This document shows positions 7,297 through 17,100 of a stretch of DNA of 34,578 bases, one piece after another. The position numbers and the translations under genes are program-made. Positions within the stretch are counted from its first letter, which is position 1, and each line of letters begins with the position of its first letter. Source of the stretch: Flavobacterium gawalongense. Lineage in GTDB: Bacteria > Bacteroidota > Bacteroidia > Flavobacteriales > Flavobacteriaceae. The DNA is taken from positions 1-34,578 of the forward strand of contig NZ_VJZP01000038.1 in the NCBI RefSeq assembly GCF_007097265.1. The letters are read 5' to 3'. The notes under the pieces are model-generated. The model ran no database searches. It saw nothing but the letters and a program-made list of their open reading frames with translations, and had not been told where the DNA came from.

Positions 7297-10200
7297 ATGA
7301 ATTTAATACGTTTTGCCCTTCGCAAACCCATCTCAATAATGGTGCTGGTTGCCGGATTATTCTTTTTCGGAATTGGCGCCGTCCGTGACATTAAAGTGGA
7401 TATTCTGCCGAAAATGAATCTTCCGGTTATATATCTGGCACACCCTTTTGGAGGTTACACACCCAATCAGATGGAATCTTATTTTGCAAAAAATTATGTT
7501 AGTGTAATGCTTTTTGCCAACGGAGTAAAATCTATTGAAACAAAAAATATTCAGGGACTAACACTGATGAAGGTAACCTATTACGAAAACACTAACATGG
7601 CTCAGGCTGCTGCTGAACTCAGCGCACTTTCTAACAGGATTCAGGCCGTATTTCCACCGGGCTCCCAGCCTCCGTTCATCATTCGTTTCGATGCTTCATC
7701 ATTACCTGTCGGGCAATTGGTTTTGAGCAGTAAAACCCGCTCCAACAATGAACTTCAGGATTTGGCCAACGTATATGTGCGCGCTTCTTTTACTGCTATT
7801 CCAGGATTATTGTCTCCTCCCCCTTTCGGCGGAAGCCCAAGAACTATTGAAGTTAATGTTGACCCTGACTTGCTTCGTTCGCATAACCTGACAGCGGACC
7901 AAATCGTTGAAGTCATCCGTATCAACAACCAAACCGCCCCTTCAGGAAATTTGAGAATAGGTGATAAAAACTACATTACACCTACTAACAATACCATTAA
8001 AGAGGTTAAGGATTTTGAGAAGATACCTTTATTTAAAGGCGGTATTCAAAATCTGTATCTTGGCGATGTGGCTACGGTAAAGGACGGTGCGGATATTACT
8101 GCCGGGTATGCTTTAGTCAACGGCAAACGCTCTGTTTATATTAGCATTGCCAAATCAGGGGATGCTTCTACTTGGGATGTAATTCAAAAATTAAAATCGG
8201 AACTGCCAAAAATCCAAAATACTTTGCCGAAAGATGTAAAACTTTCGTATGAATTCGATCAATCAGTACATGTAATCAACTCTGTAAAAAGCTTAATAAC
8301 CGAAGGTATCATTGGTGCTATTCTTACTGGTTTGATGGTTTTATTGTTTTTAGGTGACCGAAGAGCTGCCTTGATTGTAATTCTCACCATCCCCATTGCT
8401 ATTATTTCGGGTGTGTTATTCTTAAAATTATTTGGACAGACCATAAATCTAATGTCGTTGAGTGGACTGGCTCTAGCTATTGGAATATTAGTGGACGAAA
8501 GTACAGTAACTATCGAAAATATACATCAACACCTTGATATGGGCAAACCTAAAGCACTGGCTATATTAGATGCCTGTAAAGAAATTGCCTTGCCAAAGTT
8601 GTTAATCCTGCTCTGTATTCTAGCCGTTTTTGCCCCTGCATTCACCATGACTGGAATACCCGGTGCCTTGTTTCTCCCTTTAGCTTTAGCAATTGGGTTC
8701 TCGATGATTGTCTCTTTTTTACTCTCACAAACCTTTGTTCCGGTTATGGCAAACTGGCTCATGAAAGAACATCCAAAAAAGCCGCATGATTCGAATATAA
8801 CCGATGACGAAGCTGAATTTAATGCATCTGGACTGACAATAGAGTCAGAAGAAGATACTTTTGACCAGAAGAAAATTCTGATTCAAAGAGAAGATTTTAA
8901 TAATGATGGCAAAATCAGCCGTTTTGAAAGATTCAGAAGCCGTTACATGCTATTGATTGATCGGCTTTTTGCCTACAGAAAACCCGTTACGCTACTATAT
9001 CTTTTTGTTATTACCGGTTTGGCGATACTATTCCTGACTATTATAGGCCAAGATGTGTTTCCTAAGGTAAATTCAAGCCAGTTCCAAATGAGACTGCGTG
9101 CAACGGATGGAACACGTCTTGAACGTACAGAAGAAAAAGCGATAACTGTTCTAAAGGAACTCGAAAAAATGGTCGAAAAAGAACACATTGCTATTTCTTC
9201 CGTGTATGTAGGTCAGCATCCTTCATTATTTTCTGTTTCGCCAATCTATTTGTTTACTGCCGGACCACATGAAGCGGTCTTCCAGATTGGATTGAAAGAA
9301 TATCACACCGATATGGATATTTTTAAAGATGATTTCCGTCAGAGAATCAAAAAGATCCTGCCCGATGTGAAAATCTCTTTTGAGCCCATTGAACTAACGG
9401 ACAAAGTGCTGAGCCAAGGTTCACCTACTCCAATTGAAATCAGGATAGCCGGAAAAAATAAAAAGAGAAATGAAGCCTATGCCAATAAACTCATCGCAAA
9501 ACTGAATAAAATTGACTATTTCAGAGATGTACAGATTGCCCAGCCCATAAAATATCCAACTCTTGATATTAATATTGACAGAACTCGTGCGGCCCAGCTG
9601 GGAATTGATATGAATGAAATTTCTCGTTCATTGATTGCTTCCACTTCTTCTTCCCGATATACCGAAAAAAATACCTGGATTGATGAAAAAGCAGGATTGT
9701 CCTATAATGTTCAAGTTCAGGTTCCTCTAAACAAAATGAAAAGTATAAATGATTTGAGAGAAATTCCACTGCTTAAAAATGCATCACGGCCGGTTTTAAG
9801 TGATGTTGCTAAAATTACATCCTCACACACTTATGGAGAGAATGATAATATCGGAGCCATGCCCTATATTTCAGTAACCGGAAATATTGATCACACTGAT
9901 TTAGGAACTGCTTCCAAAGCCGTGCAGAAAACAATTGAATCTTTAGGAAAACTTCCAAGAGGATTGTCCATTAAGCCTATTGGCCTAAGTAAGGTTTTAT
10001 ATGAAACAATGAGCAGTCTCCAAACGGGCCTATTACTTGCTATTGTAGTTATTTTTCTGATGCTTTCGGCTAATTTCCAGTCTTTCAAAATTTCATTAGT
10101 CATCCTAACAACTGTTCCTGCCGTGGTTTTAGGCTCTTTAGCACTACTCCTTATTACAGGTTCTACTCTAAATTTACAATCATATATGGGGATTATCATG

Positions 10201-10587
10201 TCAGTTGGAGTTTCTATTGCCAATGCCGTTTTACTCGTTACTAATGCTGAACAACTGCGAAAACACAACGGCAATGCACTACAGTCTGCACGTGAAGCCG
10301 CTTCTCTGAGGCTTCGTCCTATTATTATGACTAGTGTAGCAATGATTGCCGGAATGCTTCCGATGGCAATCGGACATGGTGAAGGCGGTGATCAGGTTTC
10401 TCCATTGGGAAGAGCCGTAATCGGAGGATTATTATTTTCCACTTGTACAGTACTGATTATTTTACCATTAATTTTTTCCTGGGCACAAGGTAAAGCTTCT
10501 GTACAATCTATATCCCTAGATCCGGAAGACAAGGAAAGCAAACATTATATATCATCTTTACATTTACACCAACAAAATGAAAAATAA
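7297..10587 (+). CDS. RND efflux permease with an EF-hand-like loop
   Basis: This 1096-residue inner membrane transporter belongs to the AcrB/CzcA superfamily. It has an N-terminal membrane helix (about 10-28), two large periplasmic porter regions, and two sets of transmembrane helices (about 330-490 and 870-1075). The proton-relay helix reads GILVDESTVTIEN, with D400 followed by E401 where AcrB has two aspartates. The cytoplasmic loop between the two halves (about 495-555) is long and acidic. It contains D533, N535, D537, G538, I540 and E544, spaced as in a canonical calcium-binding EF-hand loop. It overlaps the adaptor gene by 11 bp. An organic-compound efflux role is more likely than metal efflux, but substrates are unknown. 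Confidence 0.95.
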   Translation: MNLIRFALRKPISIMVLVAGLFFFGIGAVRDIKVDILPKMNLPVIYLAHPFGGYTPNQMESYFAKNYVSVMLFANGVKSIETKNIQGLTLMKVTYYENTNMAQAAAELSALSNRIQAVFPPGSQPPFIIRFDASSLPVGQLVLSSKTRSNNELQDLANVYVRASFTAIPGLLSPPPFGGSPRTIEVNVDPDLLRSHNLTADQIVEVIRINNQTAPSGNLRIGDKNYITPTNNTIKEVKDFEKIPLFKGGIQNLYLGDVATVKDGADITAGYALVNGKRSVYISIAKSGDASTWDVIQKLKSELPKIQNTLPKDVKLSYEFDQSVHVINSVKSLITEGIIGAILTGLMVLLFLGDRRAALIVILTIPIAIISGVLFLKLFGQTINLMSLSGLALAIGILVDESTVTIENIHQHLDMGKPKALAILDACKEIALPKLLILLCILAVFAPAFTMTGIPGALFLPLALAIGFSMIVSFLLSQTFVPVMANWLMKEHPKKPHDSNITDDEAEFNASGLTIESEEDTFDQKKILIQREDFNNDGKISRFERFRSRYMLLIDRLFAYRKPVTLLYLFVITGLAILFLTIIGQDVFPKVNSSQFQMRLRATDGTRLERTEEKAITVLKELEKMVEKEHIAISSVYVGQHPSLFSVSPIYLFTAGPHEAVFQIGLKEYHTDMDIFKDDFRQRIKKILPDVKISFEPIELTDKVLSQGSPTPIEIRIAGKNKKRNEAYANKLIAKLNKIDYFRDVQIAQPIKYPTLDINIDRTRAAQLGIDMNEISRSLIASTSSSRYTEKNTWIDEKAGLSYNVQVQVPLNKMKSINDLREIPLLKNASRPVLSDVAKITSSHTYGENDNIGAMPYISVTGNIDHTDLGTASKAVQKTIESLGKLPRGLSIKPIGLSKVLYETMSSLQTGLLLAIVVIFLMLSANFQSFKISLVILTTVPAVVLGSLALLLITGSTLNLQSYMGIIMSVGVSIANAVLLVTNAEQLRKHNGNALQSAREAASLRLRPIIMTSVAMIAGMLPMAIGHGEGGDQVSPLGRAVIGGLLFSTCTVLIILPLIFSWAQGKASVQSISLDPEDKESKHYISSLHLHQQNEK
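8893..8928 (+). other. EF-hand-like loop inside the RND permease
   Basis: These codons specify DFNNDGKISRFE (residues 533-544). Positions 1, 3, 5, 6, 8 and 12 are D, N, D, G, I and E, the full EF-hand loop consensus. It lies in the predicted cytoplasmic inter-half loop. Only one loop is seen; EF-hands usually pair, so calcium binding is unproven. Confidence 0.5.
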
Positions 10588-11665
10588 ATTATTAAAAACA
10601 TCGATTTTATTTTTAGTGCTGACAAGTACTTTAATTGGCTGCAATTCTGAAAAGAAAGAAATTGTAACTATAGATACCGCTCCGGCTATGGAAATCTTTA
10701 CCATCAGCAAAGAAAAACTAGCTACCGAACTCCGTATTCCGGCTGAACTGACCGGTTTTCAACAAGTGGATATTTATGCCAAAGTGAGCAGTTTTGTCAA
10801 AGAACTCAAAGTTGATATTGGTTCGCAGGTTAAAAAAGGGCAGTTATTAATAATTTTGGAAGCGCCGGAAATCAGTTCCCAACTGGCTGCTGCCCAATCC
10901 AGACAGCTTTCGCAAAAGGCGATTTATACCGCCAGCAAAAGCACCTTCGACAGGCTTTTTGAAACCAGCAAAATAGAAGGAACAATTTCCAAAAATGATC
11001 TGGAACAGGCTGCAGCCCGAAAAAATTCTGATTATGCACAATATCTGGCAACCCAAGCAGCTTATAAAGAAATTTCGATCATGAAAAGCTATCTGGAAAT
11101 TCGAGCGCCTTTTGACGGAATCATCTCAGCTAGGAATGTAAATCCTGGTGCCTATGTTGGTCCAGCAGGAAAAGGATCGGAGTCACCTTTGTTTACCCTC
11201 CAACAGCAGGTTAAATTGCGTTTGTCAGTCTATGTTCCTGAGCTTTACACCGGCTATCTAAAAATTGGTGATGAACTGACTTTTAATGTAAAATCAATCA
11301 ATAACCAGACTTTTAATGCTAAAATAGCGCGTATGTCTGGAGCTTTAGACAGCAGACTCCGATCCGAACGCGTGGAACTGGATGTTGTCAATAAAACTAA
11401 AAAACTATTGCCAGGAATGGTTGCTGAAGTTCTTTTGCCTTTGAAGGCAAAAGACAGCAATTATGTTGTGCCGAAATCTTCCGTTGTGACTTCCAGTGAC
11501 GGCGTTTATGTGTTGAGAGTAGAAAATAATAAAACGATAAAAACACCAGTTCAGAAAGGTCGAGAATTGGAAAATCGGGTCGAAATTTTTGGGAATATTC
11601 CTGAAAATTCCCTCCTTGTAAAAGTGGTTTCAGAAGAAATTAAAGATGGTACAGCAGTGAAGTAG
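10577..11665 (+). CDS. RND periplasmic adaptor (membrane fusion lipoprotein)
   Basis: A 362-residue membrane fusion protein with a lipoprotein signal (LTSTLIGC, lipidation at C22). The biotinyl-lipoyl halves lie at about 66-95 (VSSFVKELKVDIGSQVKKGQ) and 170-200 (LEIRAPFDGIISARNVNPG), separated by an alpha-helical hairpin rich in Gln and Ala. A beta-barrel domain follows at about 215-290, then a membrane-proximal domain. It would link the RND pump to the TolC-like duct. The start codon lies inside the pump gene (11-bp overlap), which implies coupled translation. It is the last gene of the operon; a strong terminator follows 135 bp later. Confidence 0.95.
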   Translation: MKNKLLKTSILFLVLTSTLIGCNSEKKEIVTIDTAPAMEIFTISKEKLATELRIPAELTGFQQVDIYAKVSSFVKELKVDIGSQVKKGQLLIILEAPEISSQLAAAQSRQLSQKAIYTASKSTFDRLFETSKIEGTISKNDLEQAAARKNSDYAQYLATQAAYKEISIMKSYLEIRAPFDGIISARNVNPGAYVGPAGKGSESPLFTLQQQVKLRLSVYVPELYTGYLKIGDELTFNVKSINNQTFNAKIARMSGALDSRLRSERVELDVVNKTKKLLPGMVAEVLLPLKAKDSNYVVPKSSVVTSSDGVYVLRVENNKTIKTPVQKGRELENRVEIFGNIPENSLLVKVVSEEIKDGTAVK

Positions 11666-11800
11666 CTTTTTCGAAATAAGTATGATTTTTAATTTTTTAG
11701 GCAACACTATTTTTGTTTTTAAACCGCTGCACTCAAATTCAATGTTAGTGAAACTAACAACAATAAAAATTATAATTTAAAAAAAACAAAAGTAAAAGAA

Positions 11801-11839
11801 AAAACCCGTCTCGTTTAGTGTAACGAGACGGGTTTTTTT
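11801..11839 (+). terminator. Strong rho-independent terminator of the efflux operon
   Basis: A 15-bp perfect stem pairs AAAACCCGTCTCGTT (11801-11815) with AACGAGACGGGTTTT (11822-11836) across a 6-nt loop, and more T follow. The A-rich 5' side gives it the ability to work in both directions. Its GTCTCG core recurs in terminators at 13101 and 21131. Confidence 0.9.
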
Positions 11840-11894
11840 ATACCTTTTTAAATTACTGATTTTATAGCTTTTTTTAGCAAATGAAAAACTTGTT

Positions 11895-12098
11895 TTAATC
11901 CAAATGATAGAACTTTTTAATCAAATAATTCAGGATAAAATAAAGCAAAGTGCCAATCACAGCAAATGCGATTATAAAACTAATCAGATTCACAACAATA
12001 TTGGGAAGAAACTTTAATCTGGGATGCGTAAAATAGGGCTCCCGATGCAGTCTTTCGTGAATATTTTGTTTCGCTATTTTAATTTTCTTTTTGATGGT
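11895..12098 (-). CDS. Possible small membrane protein without an ATG start
   Basis: An open frame of 67 codons runs on the minus strand from an in-frame stop at 12099-12101 to a stop at 11895-11897. It reads like coding sequence: a basic start (KQNIHERLHREPYFTHPRLK), a hydrophobic segment (VVNLISFIIAFAVIGTLLYF) and the charged end KKFYHLD. It contains no ATG, GTG or TTG near its 5' end, so it would need an ATT/ATC/ATA start, or it is a decayed gene. No family recognised. The rest of 11840-12328 shows no other gene, only AT-rich sequence. Confidence 0.3.
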   Translation of the reverse strand, partial: TIKKKIKIAKQNIHERLHREPYFTHPRLKFLPNIVVNLISFIIAFAVIGTLLYFILNYLIKKFYHLD

Positions 12099-12328
12099 TT
12101 AATAATTTTTAAAAACAACGTTTATGAATTTTTGGTGCTGGCTTGTTGTTTGTTATTTTGAATATTCTAAATTAAGCAATTAATTTAATATAAAGAGGTT
12201 ATGAAATAAAAAAAGAGAATGACCGTACGGAAATCCTCTTTTGGGTTTATCACTGATATTTGAAAAAAAAAAAGTGATTTTGGAATTCATCTATTTTTAA
12301 GCAGAGTACTAAATCTTGCGGCAGTTGT

Positions 12329-12784
12329 TTATATTTCTTTAAGATTACCTTTATTTTTCAAGAATATAACTTCTATAATTTTACTGGTCATTCCAGTATC
12401 TATTTTAAGTTGTTTTGATAGAACCTCAATCACGTTTTTTTCTTCTTTCCCCAGTGTGCCATCAGCAAGTAATATTTCCAAAGCAAGGGCAAATACCGTT
12501 TCTTTATCTTCTTCTTTAATTAGTTCACAACAAGCAGAAATATATTTTAACTGCCCCAGTTCCGTTTTTAAATGATATGATTTTGCATAAAGAGGTGCAA
12601 TATCGATTCCAATAAATTTCTCTTTAGAATATAACAATTTGGATAATGATGCTGTTTCGGAATCCTTAATTTGATTATCCGCGGAAATACAAGAATATAA
12701 AATTCCAACCCAAGCTTCAAATTCTGAGGTTACGGGATTTTCGGCAGTGTTATTTTTTTCTCCAAATTTTTCAAATAAACTCAT
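12329..12784 (-). CDS. TerB-like (tellurite-resistance-type) domain protein
   Basis: The frame is open further upstream to an ATG at 12856. The start at 12784 (MSLFEKFGEKN) is preferred because the extra 24 residues look non-coding; this gives 151 residues. The helical sequence with LYSCISADNQIKDSE near the start and LEILLADGTLGKEEKNVIEV near the end shows the twin acidic turns (AD followed by a short loop and E) typical of TerB-like domains. The role of such proteins is poorly known; they are linked to metal or stress responses at membranes. It stands alone between the efflux operon and the secretion genes. A partial GTAACTTTA match lies in its leader but is judged coincidental. Confidence 0.6.
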   Translation of the reverse strand: MSLFEKFGEKNNTAENPVTSEFEAWVGILYSCISADNQIKDSETASLSKLLYSKEKFIGIDIAPLYAKSYHLKTELGQLKYISACCELIKEEDKETVFALALEILLADGTLGKEEKNVIEVLSKQLKIDTGMTSKIIEVIFLKNKGNLKEI

Positions 12785-12960
12785 GTTTTTATTTTTTTGG
12801 TTAAAGTTACTGCTAACTTTCCAACACATTGCTCGGATTTGGGAATAAATTACCATTTGTTTGTGGTTAAACCCAAATTCGGCGAAGCCGTTATTGCAAC
12901 CAGCCTTTTACTATTTATTTATGATGATTATCCTTTATAACAGCTATCCTAAAATGGGTG

Positions 12961-13037
12961 CCACGAATTACACGAAAAAACACTAATTTTTTTAAATTCT
13001 AATTAAGAATTCGTTTAAAAATTGGTGTAATTCGTGG
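12961..13037. repeat. 13-bp inverted repeat of the dispersed intergenic type
   Basis: CCACGAATTACAC (12961-12973) and its exact reverse complement GTGTAATTCGTGG (13025-13037) flank 51 bp. The inner flanks CACTAATTTTT and AAAAATTGGTG are also nearly complementary, so a long imperfect hairpin can form. Elements of this sequence type are, from memory, scattered in Flavobacterium intergenic regions; no copy number is claimed. Confidence 0.65.
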
Positions 13038-13090
13038 AAAAAAAATATTTAGGTAACTTAACGGACAAGCATAATATTCTAAAAAGAATC

Positions 13091-13124
13091 CCATAAAAAA
13101 GCTGTCTCGTTTTTGCGAGATGGC
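13091..13124 (-). terminator. Terminator of the porP-adhesin operon
   Basis: GCTGTCTCG (13101-13109) pairs with CGAGATGGC (13116-13124) with two wobble pairs. On the minus strand the stem is followed by TTTTTT. It sits 57 bp past the PorP-like stop codon and shares the GTCTCG core with the terminators at 11801 and 21131. Confidence 0.65.
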
Positions 13125-13181
13125 CTAATTTTTTTAATTAAAATGGATTACAAAATATAATCGGGATTAATGAAATTAAGA

Positions 13182-14177
13182 TCAATAATAATTGGGACAA
13201 CCGAAACATTTTACTTTCAAATCAAATTGGTAGGTTACGGAGAGTTCATAAATTCCGCCTGTCTGACCTATTTTTGATGTACTAAAATCATGGGAATAAC
13301 CAAATTTAAAATGTTCGTATTGCAATCCCCCAAAGGCATTTACCGAAGTCAAGAAATGACTGTTTTCCGTTTTTCTTCCTGGATTTGTAGCCGCACTAAC
13401 TCCGAAGAAAAACTTTTTGAAAACAAGCCCGGTTCCTAAATCAAATCGGCTGTATTCTCCTTGATGCATATAATTAGACGTTAAAAGCATTTTGGTTTCA
13501 TAAGGAAAATAGGTAATATCTATGTAATCGCCCAGTAGGAATTCATATCCCGCATTGGCAGAAAAAAACATTCCTAACGGCACATTTCCTGTGTTTGAAA
13601 ATGAGATGTTAGGTTTATTAATATGTTTTAGAGAAAGTCCAAACCATGCTTCTTCATTGTTAAACAGCATTCCTGCTGAAAAATCAAAGAAAGTTACTTT
13701 TTCATTCAGTAGAAGTGGATCCACACTAGATGTGTTAATGGTTCCTTGCCCAATGTTGATTTGGTCTTCTAAAACGATATTCTGAAAACCATACGATTTG
13801 TTTCCAAAACCCATTTCGATTGCAGGCCTAAAAAACCAATTATCATTCAATTGGACCCGATAGGCATAATTTAAATTAACCTGGGTGAAATTATAATTAG
13901 TGAATTTTTCCCTGTGATTTAAAACGCTTACCCCTATTCCGCTGTTTGCATTTTCCAACCATGTATTGATGAATCCAAAATCCGTATCCACTCTGAAATT
14001 CAAGTCGGGCCATTGGGTTCTGTGTACTATTCCCGCATTTGTCGTTTCTAAAAACCCTGTAAATCCTGAATTCAACGTTTCGGGAACCATGAAATATTGC
14101 GTAAAAATGGGATCTTGTGCCTTAACCTTTAAAGAAAAACCAAACAAAATTATTAATGCTGCTATTTTTATTTTCAT
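13182..14177 (-). CDS. PorP/SprF-family type IX secretion membrane protein
   Basis: A 331-residue protein with signal peptide (1-20, ending KVKAQ). It opens with the family-typical QDPIFTQYFMVPETLNSGFTG and has a beta-barrel pattern throughout (NLNYAYRVQLNDNWFFRPAIEMGFG; GGLQYEHFKFGYSHDFS near the end). PorP/SprF proteins sit in the outer membrane, and paralogs are usually paired with one large type-B-sorted substrate; SprF is needed for SprB export in Flavobacterium johnsoniae. The gene starts 10 bp after the giant adhesin gene stops, so it is almost surely co-transcribed and dedicated to that adhesin. The C terminus carries an unusual cysteine pair (KCFGCPNYY). Confidence 0.93.
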   Translation of the reverse strand: MKIKIAALIILFGFSLKVKAQDPIFTQYFMVPETLNSGFTGFLETTNAGIVHRTQWPDLNFRVDTDFGFINTWLENANSGIGVSVLNHREKFTNYNFTQVNLNYAYRVQLNDNWFFRPAIEMGFGNKSYGFQNIVLEDQINIGQGTINTSSVDPLLLNEKVTFFDFSAGMLFNNEEAWFGLSLKHINKPNISFSNTGNVPLGMFFSANAGYEFLLGDYIDITYFPYETKMLLTSNYMHQGEYSRFDLGTGLVFKKFFFGVSAATNPGRKTENSHFLTSVNAFGGLQYEHFKFGYSHDFSTSKIGQTGGIYELSVTYQFDLKVKCFGCPNYY

Positions 14178-14187
14178 TTTGCTATTC

Positions 14188-17100
14188 TTATTTGATTAAT
14201 GTAAAAGGACCGTTTTTGTTTATTATTGTCCCATAAAAAGTGGTCGCTTTTGCTTTGTAGTAATAATTCCCATTCTCTGATTCTTTTTCTTTTACTCTTC
14301 CATCCCATCCGTGTAATGTTTCACCTGTTTCAGAATATATTAATTCTCCCCAAGTATCATACACATCGAATTGAAATGATTTCAATCCTGCGAAAACCGG
14401 TTTAAAAGTTTCATTAATTCCATCTCCATTGGGAGTGAAACCATTTGGAACTATCAATTTATACCCTTTGTCAATTGTTAATGTTACAGTATAGGTATAA
14501 ATACATCCAAATGCATAAGTAACCGTTTGTGTCACTACATAATTCCCTTCTTTGACGAAAGTGTGAATTGGATTTTCCTCACTGGAAACGCTTCCATCAC
14601 CAAAATCCCAAGCAGTACTGATATAATCTGCTGTAGCGGTATTCGTAAATTGTATGGGATCTATAATTGAAAAAGTCCCAAATGTTGAATACGAATAAGA
14701 ACTTGTTGTGAAAGAAGGATTTCCTAATTTTGGAATAGCAACATTGAAAGTGTAATTTGCAGTACATCCCAAATTATCCGTAACGCCCAGAATGGCAGTT
14801 CCGTTTTGATTGGTGTTCATCATTTCGTTATTGGTACCACTTACCGTTCCGCTGGACCATGTTAATTGATAAGGAGGCACTCCGCCTGAAACTTGGGCCA
14901 TAAAGGTTTGTTTGACAGATTTAGCTTCACAATTAAAATCGGTTTTTGTTTCCACTCCGATTACTATTGGTGGTTGTCTGTTAATAACAAATTGAGCCGT
15001 TTTTGAACAGCCTCTGCTGTCAGTGACCGTTACCAAATAATTTCCTGCTGGAATAGCAGATAAATCTTCGGCTGTGGCTCCGTTTGACCAAGCGTAAGTA
15101 AATGGTGGCGTTCCCCCGGCAACCAGCAGATTGATAGCGCCACTATTAGCATCATCACAATCGAATGCATGGGTAACATTTGCTGAAAGTACTAATTTTT
15201 GCGGTTCCAATATTATAAATGTTTTGGAAATAGTACACGGTTTACTGTCGGTTATGCTTACAGTATAATTCCCTGGTTTAAGATTATTTCTAGTTAAACC
15301 GGCCGTACTTCCATCACTCCATACGAGTGTTAGTGGAGCAACTCCTCCTACTAAATTTAGATTTATACTGCCATCATTCATTCCAAAACAAGAAATTTGT
15401 TTCACTACCGGATTGATGGTAAATATAGGTGCTTCCGGAATATTCACATCTACTATTTTAGAGCAGCCATTGGCATCGGTAACCGTAATTTGATAATTTC
15501 CTGCCGATAGATTATCCTGAAACGTTCCTATTGCCAGAGTATTCCAAACTGTTTGATACGGACCAATACCTCCCGAAATAGACAAATTTATTGAAGCATT
15601 ATTTCCTCCATAACATATAATCGGAGTTGTAGTCACATCAATTATAACTTCTGTTGGTTGCGTTATAATAACAGTCAGCGTATCAGTACATCCTGAAGCA
15701 TCCGTTACGGTAAGTTTATAGGTTCCGGCCAAAATATTAGTCAAATTTTGAGCAGTACTCGTGAAGGAGTTGGGGCCTGTCCATGCAAAAGTATAACCTG
15801 AAGCGGATGGAGTTCCTCCTATTACACCAACATTTATTGCTCCGGTTAGAGCACCAAAACACAAAACATTAGTTTGATTAATTAAGGTTAAATCTAAAAC
15901 CGGAGGCTCTGTAATGGTAAAAGAGGCTGTTTTTGGCCCACAACTATTCGTATCATTTGCGGTTACTTGATAATTTCCCGGAGCTAAATTAGTGAGCTTG
16001 TCCAAAGCAGTAAATGGAGTTCCATCTTTAGTCCAAGAATAACTATAAACTCCCGTTCCTCCTGTTACGGAAATTGAAATCTGACCATCTGCAGCTCCAA
16101 AACAAGTTATGTCTTTTTCCATATCTTTGGTTATCAATATATCTTGCGGCTCGGTAACCGTATAACTTTTTGAAAATGGACAACCTCCAGCATCCTGAAT
16201 TGTAAGATCGTAAATTCCTGGCGACAGATTCGATATACTTGTCGCGGTAGAAGTAAATCCTCCGGAACCAGTCCATGAAATAATATAAAGCTGACCATTG
16301 CTAAAAGGTATTCCTCCCGTAATATTGGTTTGAATACTTCCGTTATTGGATCCAAAACAAGTACTATTAATTAGAGTGACATTAGCATTTATGGATGGAT
16401 TTACGGTAACGGTAACGGTAAAATTAGACCCAACACAAACTCCTGAAACAGGTGTTACGGTATAAGTAACCGTAGCAGCACTTGTTGTAGTATTAGTCAA
16501 ATTTTGACTAATCGCTGTTTGTGGAATAGTCTGTGCGACCGCTCCATTTATACTATTAGAAGGGCTTATAACAGGAGTTGTCCAAGTATAAGTGGTTCCA
16601 ATTGGCACTATATCACCACTTAAATTGTCAGGTGTAACAGTAAAAGCTGTACCGCTGCATATAACGGCATTTTGAGGATTGATTTCTGGATTTGGATTCA
16701 TGGTTACCTCAGCAATATCTGAGGTGATACTCGAACATCCTCCGGAAGAAAGCGTTACCACACAATAATAATATAAAGTACCAATATTTGTAGCAGGAGG
16801 ATTATAGCTTGCACTCGTAGCTCCTCCAATTACGGTACCTCCTGAAATTGTATTTACAGTATTCGAAAACCATTGGTATTGGGGTATTCCAGCGCCGTTA
16901 ATAAAGGCTACTTCTAAAAGATTCGGTACATTTCCTAAACAAATTATACTTGGCTTAGGTTGTTTTGTAAATGTCGGAGCAGAATTTACAATAACAGCAG
17001 ACGTTGCACTAACAACTCCACATCCAATACCACTTTGCGATATGACACAATAGTAATAAATTGTTCCTACCGATGCTGTTAGTGGTGTATAGATTGCATT

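Noticed and set aside
9891..10274. 127-codon minus-strand open frame inside the RND gene
   Set aside because: Antisense shadow of a clear transporter membrane region; composition is not protein-like.
12800..12811. GTAACTTTA match (minus strand) in the TerB-like leader as a third operator copy
   Set aside because: The second arm is missing and there is no -7 motif at the proper distance; likely chance.
12785..12856. Longer start of the TerB-like gene
   Set aside because: The 24 extra residues do not resemble the family, and an ATG at 12784 starts a sensible protein.
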